8,635 nt of DNA from Prevotellaceae bacterium (lineage in GTDB: Bacteria > Bacteroidota > Bacteroidia > Bacteroidales > UBA932), in assembly GCA_031267855.1 (NCBI GenBank), contig JAIRYH010000077.1, positions 1-8,635 on the forward strand, written 5' to 3'. The position numbers and the translations under genes are program-made. Numbering within the stretch: position 1 is the stretch's first letter; every line of letters begins with the position of its first letter. This document shows, in pieces, positions 1 through 8,635 of the stretch. A model generated the notes under the pieces. It was not told where the DNA came from. It saw only the letters and a program-made list of their open reading frames with translations, and made no database searches.

Positions 1-3
1 TTT

Positions 4-37
4 CAACTTTCAACTGAAAACAACTTTCAACTGAAAA
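4..37. repeat. 17-bp tandem repeat, two copies
   Basis: Two identical 17-bp units (CAACTTTCAACTGAAAA) lie side by side at 4-20 and 21-37, and CAA follows as the start of a third. Each unit contains the short palindrome TTTCA-AC-TGAAA. The array may continue to the left of the window. No function can be read from it. It sits directly before the ATG at 40 and the inverted duplication. Confidence 0.85.
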
Positions 38-39
38 CA

Positions 40-744
<705 letters not shown>

Positions 745-816
745 CGTTTTCAAGGTTTACGGATTTAATAGTTCACTGTGCAGTCATTTTTTATAAAGTG
801 GTAACCAAAACGGATG

Positions 817-848
817 CAAAAGTAGTGTATATTTCCCGTACCTGCAAA
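817..848 (-). promoter_or_regulatory. Leftward Bacteroides-type promoter
   Basis: On the minus strand a TTTG (848-845) is followed after 20 bases by TACTTTTG (824-817), then C and A. This fits the -33/-7 pattern of the primary sigma factor of Bacteroidetes. Transcription would start near position 810 and run left through copy B and the whole inverted duplication. The gene it serves, if any, is outside the window. Confidence 0.65.
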
Positions 849-903
849 TTTTTTTTCAAACAGAAGTGAAAAGAAGTTAGGGAAGTTAATGAATGGATTT
901 ACA

Positions 904-919
904 GATTGACGGATTGACG
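904..919 (+). repeat. GATTGACG tandem pair
   Basis: Two exact 8-bp copies at 904-911 and 912-919 are followed by GATTT. They could be a pair of half-sites for a regulator, spaced close to one DNA turn, or simple repeat expansion. They lie inside the 869-964 inverted repeat. Confidence 0.75.
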
Positions 920-923
920 GATT

Positions 924-939
924 TGGCTGGCGCCAGCCA
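924..939. promoter_or_regulatory. 16-bp GC-rich perfect palindrome
   Basis: TGGCTGGCGCCAGCCA is perfectly self-complementary. It stands out in an AT-rich region about 60 bases upstream of the atp -7 element. It may be an operator or a DNA cruciform. No known regulator site is recognised. Confidence 0.5.
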
Positions 940-975
940 TTCTTTAACTTACCTAACTTATTTTAAATTATTTTA

Positions 976-1006
976 AATTCCATATTAAAAAAAAAGCTTA
1001 CTTTTG
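976..1006 (+). promoter_or_regulatory. Probable atp operon promoter
   Basis: TACTTTTG at 999-1006 fits the Bacteroidetes -7 consensus TAnnTTTG. No TTTG is found 19-21 bases upstream, where the sequence is A/T only, so the -33 element is weak or missing. The AT-rich stretch at 958-995 may help polymerase binding. The leader would be about 30 bases long, and no strong ribosome binding site precedes the ATG at 1043, which is normal for the phylum. Confidence 0.55.
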
Positions 1007-1009
1007 TGA

Positions 1010-2587
<1,578 letters not shown>

Positions 2588-2601
2588 CAACCGGATTTTA
2601 A

Positions 2602-2847
2602 ATGACCGTACATATACAAATAGTATCACCGAAAGGAACGCTTTACGAAGGCGATTTGCAGTATGCCGTTTTCCCCGGCCGGGCGGGTGAATTTGCCGTG
2701 TATCCGGCACATGCGCCGTTGATTTCCATCCTGGCAAAAGGCGCTGTAAAGTGCGTAGCGGGCGAAGGGAAAGTTGAAATAATAGCGGTTGGCAGCGGCT
2801 TTGTGGAAGTGAAGGAAAATAAAATAACCGTGTGCGTGGAACAGTAA
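2602..2847 (+). CDS. atpC: ATP synthase F1 subunit epsilon, short form
   Basis: Epsilon links the gamma stalk to the c ring. The 81 residues cover only the N-terminal beta-sandwich domain: the family pattern of a start like VHIQIVSP, then EGD, FPGRAGEFAVYPAHAPLIS and a closing VGSGFVEVKENKITV. The C-terminal pair of helices that inhibits ATP hydrolysis in E. coli and Bacillus is absent, and a stop codon follows cleanly. Short epsilons are usual in Bacteroidetes, so this is not a truncation. Inhibition of hydrolysis must be done another way, if at all. The placement directly after atpD is conserved in most bacteria. Confidence 0.95.
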   Translation: MTVHIQIVSPKGTLYEGDLQYAVFPGRAGEFAVYPAHAPLISILAKGAVKCVAGEGKVEIIAVGSGFVEVKENKITVCVEQ

Positions 2848-2860
2848 AAGGGGAAAAGCA

Positions 2861-3295
2861 ATGAATATTTTTTTAAAAAAGGGAAGTGTGCCGGGCATGG
2901 CGGCAGCCGTATGGCTCCTGCTGAGCGCCGGGCTGGAAATGGTGCTCCGGCTGGCAATACCGCAGTACAACTTTGCGGAATGCCGCTATGTTCCGGTGTT
3001 GTTTCTGGTGTTCCTGCTTGTGTTTACAGGGCTTTCCCTGCGGTGGGAAAAGAAATGGCAGGCAGGCAGCATCACGCCGGCGCATATCGGCAATTATTTC
3101 CTGATATGGAAAATGAGCAAGCTGGTTGTTGCGTTGCTGCTTTTCTTCCTTTGTTACCTGTGGCTCGACAGCATGGCATTCCGCGCTTTCCTGATAACGT
3201 TCCTGCTGTTTTATGTTGTATTTATGGGCTTGGAAATTTTTGTGATGCGCGGTATGGAACGGCGCGGCAAACATTCAGGGACAGAAAAAAAATAA
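2861..3295 (+). CDS. Small four-helix membrane protein in AtpI position
   Basis: A 144-aa, very hydrophobic protein with four likely membrane helices (about 11-30, 43-61, 87-102, 106-128), a basic loop after helix 2 (RWEKKW) and a charged, basic C-terminus ending in EKK. It lies between atpC and atpB, 4 bases before atpB, in the place where other operons carry atpI, whose product helps assemble the c ring. It does not show a sequence signature that I can tie to AtpI, so the role is inferred from position and topology only. A GGGGA stretch about 9 bases before the ATG could be a weak ribosome binding site. It is probably an uncharacterised protein common in Bacteroidetes atp operons. Confidence 0.85.
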   Translation: MNIFLKKGSVPGMAAAVWLLLSAGLEMVLRLAIPQYNFAECRYVPVLFLVFLLVFTGLSLRWEKKWQAGSITPAHIGNYFLIWKMSKLVVALLLFFLCYLWLDSMAFRAFLITFLLFYVVFMGLEIFVMRGMERRGKHSGTEKK

Positions 3296-3299
3296 CCGG

Positions 3300-4382
3300 A
3301 TGTACATGGGCAAACGCATATTTATTTTGTTAGGCATGGTAGCGCTTACCTCGCTGGCGCCGCTGCATGCCGAAGAAGAAAAACCTGCCGCCGACGAACA
3401 GTTGCCGGTCAGCGAGATTATCAGCGAACACACAGCCGACAGCTACTGGTGGCACATTACGACCATCAATCATCACCATCTGGCAATTTACCTGCCGGTG
3501 ATTGTGCATGCCGAAGACGGCGGATGGCACGTGTTTTCGTCGCGGCGCCTGGCGCACGGCGAAACCTATAAAGGTTTCGGCATAGCGGCAGAAGGCAGGT
3601 ATAAGGGAAAAATCGTCTGTCGCAACGCCACAGGCGGGGAATACCGCCCGTGGGATATTTCCATCACCAAAAACGCATTGGCGCTCCTGATAAATTCGGC
3701 GATCATGGTCGCCATCTTCCTGTGCGCGGCACGCCGGTACCGGCGGCGCCCGAAAAACGCCGTTCCGGGAAAATTCGTATGCGCCGTAGAAATGTTTGTA
3801 ATGAACATTTACGATGACGTGATTCGTAAAAATATCGGCGACGACCATCAACGCTATGCGCCTTATTTGCTGACGGCGTTTTTCTTTATTCTTATCAACA
3901 ATGTTATGGGCATTATCCCGGTTTTCCCCGGCGGCGCCAATACTACCGGAAACATTGCCGTTACCTGTTTCCTGGCGCTGTGCACGCTGGTTGCGGTAAA
4001 CGTATTCGGCAACCGGGAATACTGGAAAGAAATTTTCTGGCCCGACGTCCCGGTATGGCTAAAAGTGCCGATACCCATCATTCCCGTGATTGAACTGTTC
4101 GGCATTTTGACCAAGCCGTTTGCCTTGATGATCCGTTTGCTGGCGAATATTTTTGCGGGACATACGGTCATTCTCTCGCTGACGTTCATGATCTTCGTAA
4201 CCGTAAAAATGGGCGTCGCCATGAATACGGGCATGGCGGTGTTTTCCGTGATTTTGTCTATCATTATGAATTGCCTTGAACTGCTGGTAGCCTATATTCA
4301 GGCATACGTATTCACCATGCTTTCGGCGGTATTCATAGGCTTGTCGCGCCCGTCGCACCATACGAAAAAAATAAAAACGTAA
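3300..4382 (+). CDS. atpB: ATP synthase F0 subunit a
   Basis: The stator subunit of F0 that forms the two proton half-channels against the c ring. A signal peptide is visible (MGKRIFILLGM..., likely cut after Ala24), followed by a soluble periplasmic stretch to about residue 120. Both are features of Bacteroidetes a subunits and explain the 360-aa length against about 270 in E. coli. Membrane helices follow at about 124-144, 189-209, 217-236 and 256-345. The essential arginine is Arg279 in KPFALMIRLLANIFAGH. His287 and Glu327 sit where E. coli has Glu219 and His245, the swapped arrangement found in mitochondria, and Gln334 matches E. coli Gln252. A second ATG two codons downstream (3306) is an equally possible start. 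The gap to the previous gene is 4 bases, which suggests coupled translation. Confidence 0.97.
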   Translation: MYMGKRIFILLGMVALTSLAPLHAEEEKPAADEQLPVSEIISEHTADSYWWHITTINHHHLAIYLPVIVHAEDGGWHVFSSRRLAHGETYKGFGIAAEGRYKGKIVCRNATGGEYRPWDISITKNALALLINSAIMVAIFLCAARRYRRRPKNAVPGKFVCAVEMFVMNIYDDVIRKNIGDDHQRYAPYLLTAFFFILINNVMGIIPVFPGGANTTGNIAVTCFLALCTLVAVNVFGNREYWKEIFWPDVPVWLKVPIPIIPVIELFGILTKPFALMIRLLANIFAGHTVILSLTFMIFVTVKMGVAMNTGMAVFSVILSIIMNCLELLVAYIQAYVFTMLSAVFIGLSRPSHHTKKIKT

Positions 4383-4423
4383 ATTCAATTTAACAAAAAT
4401 TATAAATTTAAAAACAAAAAATT
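4383..4423 (+). promoter_or_regulatory. A/T-rich leader of atpE
   Basis: This spacer is nearly all A and T with no GC-rich stem. In a phylum that rarely uses Shine-Dalgarno sites, unstructured A-rich leaders support initiation. The extra initiation would fit the need for about ten or more c subunits per complex. The role is inferred. Confidence 0.35.
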
Positions 4424-4663
4424 ATGTTACCATTCGTTATTACATTTTTGCAAACGCTTTCGGGCGCTGTATTTGCACCGCTCGGGGCAGCTATCGCAGT
4501 AGTTGGAGCCGGCATAGGCATTGGTAAAATCGGCGCCTCGGCCATGGAGTCTATCGCACGCCAGCCGGAAGTGGCGGACTTTATCCGCATGTCGATGATT
4601 ATTATGGCGTCGTTTATAGAAGGCGCGGCACTGTTTGCCATCGTCGTTTGTTTCCTGGCATAA
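4424..4663 (+). CDS. atpE: ATP synthase F0 subunit c
   Basis: The 79-aa hairpin protein that forms the rotating c ring. Helix 1 holds the glycine motif GAGIGIG (28-34), the polar loop has RQP (46-48), and helix 2 carries the ion-binding Glu66 in SFIEGAALFAIV. Sodium-type c subunits usually have a Gln in helix 1 and Ser or Thr directly after the Glu. Here there is no such Gln and Gly-Ala follow, so proton coupling is inferred. The 41-base spacer before the gene is the longest in the operon and almost pure A/T, which may favour strong translation of a subunit needed in many copies. Confidence 0.97.
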   Translation: MLPFVITFLQTLSGAVFAPLGAAIAVVGAGIGIGKIGASAMESIARQPEVADFIRMSMIIMASFIEGAALFAIVVCFLA

Positions 4664-4676
4664 ATTCAAAGAAGTT

Positions 4677-5168
4677 ATGCTTACACCGGATTTTGGTTTG
4701 CTGTTCTGGATGATGGTCAGTTTCCTCCTTGTATTGGGGTTGCTGGCAAAATTCGGCTTTCCCGTCATTACCCGCATGGTGAATGAACGGCGCGACCACA
4801 TCAGCCGGTCGCTTGAAGCGGCAGAAGAAGCGACGCGAAAACTCGAACATGTAAAAGAGGAATCGCTCGCCATGCTCGATGAAGCGCGCAGGCAACAAGC
4901 CGCCATCATTAAAAAGGCAATGGCCGACGGCGAGCAGCTGCTCCTTAATGCACAGCAAAGAGCTGTGGAGGAAACGGAAAAACAGCTTGCGCTGGCACGG
5001 CAGCGCATCGAATTGCAAAAGGAAAAAGCGCTTGGCGAAATCAACGCGCAGGTAGCGATACTTTCGGTGGATATTGCGGAGAAAGTGCTGCACCGGCAAT
5101 TGGATGATAAGATGAAAGAAGAAGCATTTATCCTGCAAATGCTCAATGAAGCGGAGCATATAATTTAG
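4677..5168 (+). CDS. atpF: ATP synthase F0 subunit b
   Basis: The peripheral-stalk subunit that holds the F1 head still against rotation. The 163-aa product has one N-terminal membrane helix (about 6-27, FGLLFWMMVSFLLVLGLLAKFG) and then a long charged helix rich in Glu, Lys, Arg, Ala and Gln, expected to form the dimeric coiled coil that binds delta and alpha. The frame opens earlier, with an ATG at 4635 inside atpE. I chose 4677 because MLTPDFGLLFW begins as b subunits do, lies 13 bases after the atpE stop and avoids a 29-base overlap. A single b gene implies a homodimer. Its stop is 1 base before atpH. Confidence 0.95.
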   Translation: MLTPDFGLLFWMMVSFLLVLGLLAKFGFPVITRMVNERRDHISRSLEAAEEATRKLEHVKEESLAMLDEARRQQAAIIKKAMADGEQLLLNAQQRAVEETEKQLALARQRIELQKEKALGEINAQVAILSVDIAEKVLHRQLDDKMKEEAFILQMLNEAEHII

Positions 5169-5169
5169 C

Positions 5170-5724
5170 ATGAACGAAGGACACATAGCCCGGCGATATG
5201 CCAAAGCATTGTTGGATTACGCCACTGCACATGGTGAAGACATTGCGCTTTACGACAGGATGAAATTACTGTCGGGCGTTCTGGCAACCGCGCCGCACCT
5301 GCGCAAAACAATAAGCAGTCCCATGGTGTCGTATGCCGATAAACAGCAATTATTGTGCGACGCCGCGGGCGCAGAAGTGGAAAAAAGCTACCGGCGCTTT
5401 GTACGGCTACTGCTTGAAAACCGTCGTGAGAACTTATTGCGCAATATCGCCTTGTGTTATATTGCGCTTTACCGCTTTACCCGCCGCATCGGGACGGTAC
5501 TGCTGGTGTCCGCAGAACCGCTTCCCGGTGCGATTATCGAACGGATACGACGCCATGCGGAACAACAAACGCAAGGCAAGGTTGAGATAGAAAACCGCGT
5601 AGATGCAAGTATAAAAGGCGGCTTTATTTTCCAGATAGACGACCGCCGGCTCGATGCTTCCGTGGCAGGACAGCTGGAGAAAGTGCGGCGGTTATTTGTC
5701 CGTAAAAATAAAATTATAGTGTAA
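5170..5724 (+). CDS. atpH: ATP synthase F1 subunit delta
   Basis: Delta sits on top of F1 and ties it to the b stalk. The 184-aa sequence has the family's N-terminal helical domain, starting with ARRYAKALLDYA (7-18), and near the C-terminus the signature region ASIKGGFIFQIDDRRLDASV (145-165), followed by the QLEKVR helix. The length is normal for the family. The ATG follows the atpF stop by one base, so translation is probably coupled. Confidence 0.96.
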   Translation: MNEGHIARRYAKALLDYATAHGEDIALYDRMKLLSGVLATAPHLRKTISSPMVSYADKQQLLCDAAGAEVEKSYRRFVRLLLENRRENLLRNIALCYIALYRFTRRIGTVLLVSAEPLPGAIIERIRRHAEQQTQGKVEIENRVDASIKGGFIFQIDDRRLDASVAGQLEKVRRLFVRKNKIIV

Positions 5725-5763
5725 ACGCCGGGCAGAAAAAACAACAAGAAAAAATAAAGAATT

Positions 5764-7344
<1,581 letters not shown>

Positions 7345-7356
7345 TTTTTAATCGGC

Positions 7357-8223
7357 ATGGCGGCATTCAAGGAAATAAAAGAACGGATACAATCGGTAAA
7401 AACAACGCAGAAAATTACTTCGGCGATGAAGATGGTGTCGGCTTCGAAATTGAACAAGGCGCAGAAGAATATTACCGGCATGCTTCCGTATGCCAATGCT
7501 TTGCACCATATCCTTCACAGTGTGCTGGCGGGCAGTGAAGATTTCAATACGTCGCTTGCAGCGGAACGCACACCGGAACGTGTTGCCATTATTGCGTTTT
7601 CATCCGACAGTTCGCTGGCGGGATCGTTCAATTCCAATGTCATCAAGGAATTTCGCAAAGTGTTGGCCACCTACGAACATCTGCCGAAAGAGCATATTCT
7701 TATTTATACTGTCGGAAAAAAAATATTTGAAGCGGCGCGTAAATCGGGGTATGCAATAACCCGCTATTTTGAAGGTCTGGCAGCCAAGCCCGACTACGAT
7801 ATTATGGCTGCATTTGCCGGCGAACTGATTTCCCTCTTTGACCGCAAAGCGATTGACCGCGTAGAAGTCATTTATCATCACTTCAAAAGCGCCGGTTCGC
7901 AGGTGCTCACAAGGGAAAACTTTTTACCGCTCACCCTCCCGCCTGCCGGAAAGACAACAGATAAAAGCGTGACGGCAGATTATATTCTGGAACCGTCGCG
8001 CGAAGAAGTACTCACCGAGTTGCTGCCAAAATCGCTCAAACTAAAACTCTATACCATGCTGCTGGATTCGAATGCTTCGGAGCATGCAGCGCGTGTCATC
8101 GCCATGCAAACTGCTACCGACAACGCCGACGAACTTATAGGCGCACTCACTGTTGCCTATAATAAATCGCGACAGCAAGCCATCACCAACGAGCTGCTTG
8201 ATATGGTCGGCGGGACGATGTAG
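7357..8223 (+). CDS. atpG: ATP synthase F1 subunit gamma
   Basis: Gamma is the central rotor shaft that passes c-ring rotation to the catalytic sites. The 288-aa product has the conserved N-terminal helix (KEIKERIQSVKTTQKITSAM, then KMVSASKL, residues 5-32), a central Rossmann-like domain, and the conserved C-terminal helix (ASEHAARVIAMQTATDNADE and then VAYNKSRQQAITNELLDMV). These two helices form the coiled coil inside the alpha/beta hexamer. It is full length and the last gene of the operon. No cysteine pair or insert suggesting redox control is seen. Confidence 0.97.
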   Translation: MAAFKEIKERIQSVKTTQKITSAMKMVSASKLNKAQKNITGMLPYANALHHILHSVLAGSEDFNTSLAAERTPERVAIIAFSSDSSLAGSFNSNVIKEFRKVLATYEHLPKEHILIYTVGKKIFEAARKSGYAITRYFEGLAAKPDYDIMAAFAGELISLFDRKAIDRVEVIYHHFKSAGSQVLTRENFLPLTLPPAGKTTDKSVTADYILEPSREEVLTELLPKSLKLKLYTMLLDSNASEHAARVIAMQTATDNADELIGALTVAYNKSRQQAITNELLDMVGGTM

Positions 8224-8318
8224 GAAAATTAAGAATTAAGCGTGCGAATGGAATTATAAAAGTGGAGGTGGGATACGGTTCCGGCGTTTCTGCCTGCATT
8301 CCGCTCCCGTCGTGAGTT

Positions 8319-8344
8319 ACCGGATATAAATACCTTCCGGTTTT
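8319..8344 (+). terminator. Weak terminator-like hairpin after atpG
   Basis: ACCGGA (8319-8324) pairs with TCCGGT (8336-8341) around an 11-base loop, and the RNA then continues with a run of four T bases (8341-8344). The stem is short and the T run is poor, so it may only end part of the transcripts. It is the best candidate between atpG and the next promoter. Confidence 0.35.
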
Positions 8345-8388
8345 GCAGTTGTTATGTTATCCCCTGAAAAAAAAGAGGCTAAAAAAAA

Positions 8389-8420
8389 TTTTGTATCTTC
8401 GGAAAGATGTCGTATCTTTG
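8389..8420 (+). promoter_or_regulatory. Rightward Bacteroides-type promoter
   Basis: TTTTG at 8389-8393 and TATCTTTG at 8413-8420 are 19 bases apart, a near-ideal match to the Bacteroidetes -33/-7 pattern. A small hairpin (ATCTT-CGGA-AAGAT, 8395-8408) lies in the spacer. Transcription would start near 8427 and cross the ORF at 8484 and head module copy C. Confidence 0.75.
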
Positions 8421-8483
8421 CCGCCAATTTAGATACTTCCTTTCGAAAAAAAATGCTAAGTGATGGAGTCCTTAAATTTTATA

Positions 8484-8635
<152 letters not shown>

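Larger units (their letters stand above)
869..964. repeat. Imperfect 28-bp inverted repeat
   Basis: Positions 869-896 pair with 937-964 with three mismatches (890/943, 882/951, 873/960). The 40-base interior contains a GATTGACG tandem and most of the palindrome at 924-939. The outer stem and the inner palindrome both use 937-939, so only one can form fully at a time. It lies between the leftward promoter and the atp promoter, upstream of both transcripts, so it is not a simple terminator for either. Confidence 0.8.

Noticed and set aside
4424..4663. Sodium-dependent ATP synthase
   Set aside because: The c subunit lacks the helix-1 Gln and the Ser/Thr after the ion-binding Glu that are usual in sodium-type rings.
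4635..4676. Earlier ATG for the b subunit, inside atpE
   Set aside because: It would add 14 residues not typical of b subunits and overlap atpE. The ATG at 4677 gives the expected N-terminus.
8224..8388. A small gene between atpG and the right-hand promoter
   Set aside because: Only very short frames are present, with stops in all plus frames and no conserved start or composition.

Overview
The window holds a complete F-type ATP synthase operon of a bacterium in the phylum Bacteroidota, most likely Bacteroidales. The evidence is the gene order (beta and epsilon first, then a small membrane protein, a, c, b, delta, alpha, gamma), an a subunit with a signal peptide and a long periplasmic N-terminus, an epsilon subunit with only its first domain, and promoter sequences of the Bacteroides type (TTTG, about 20 bases, TAnnTTTG). 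I cannot name the genus from this sequence.

Layout. Positions 1-735 are a non-standard repeat region. A 17-bp tandem repeat lies at the left edge. It is followed by a roughly 640-bp head-to-head inverted duplication with a (CA)n tract in the left arm, a (GT)n tract in the right arm, a perfect DnaA box in each arm and a cluster of short perfect palindromes at the centre. Positions 736-1042 are a divergent regulatory region. It has a leftward promoter (817-848) that reads into the inverted duplication, an imperfect 28-bp inverted repeat (869-964), and the -7 element of the atp promoter (999-1006). Positions 1043-8223 hold nine genes on the + strand, tightly packed with gaps of 1 to 41 bases: atpD, atpC, a small 4-helix membrane protein in the AtpI position, atpB, atpE, atpF, atpH, atpA and atpG. 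Positions 8224-8635 hold a weak terminator-like hairpin, a canonical rightward promoter (8389-8420), and a third copy of the repeat head plus (CA)n seen at the left.

How the genes work together. The a and c subunits carry protons across the inner membrane, the b and delta subunits form the stator, gamma and epsilon form the rotor stalk, and the alpha/beta hexamer makes ATP. Catalytic and coupling residues are intact in every subunit, so the enzyme looks functional. The c subunit lacks the residues usual for sodium binding, so it is probably proton-driven.

The unusual material is in the flanks. A 57-bp module joined to a CA dinucleotide tract occurs three times. Two of the copies lie about 90 bases downstream of outward-facing Bacteroides-type promoters on either side of the operon, in the same orientation relative to the promoter. 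The sequence after the CA tract differs between copies. This could be a repeat or mobile family, or a family of small ORFs with a repeat that can slip. The window alone cannot decide between them.
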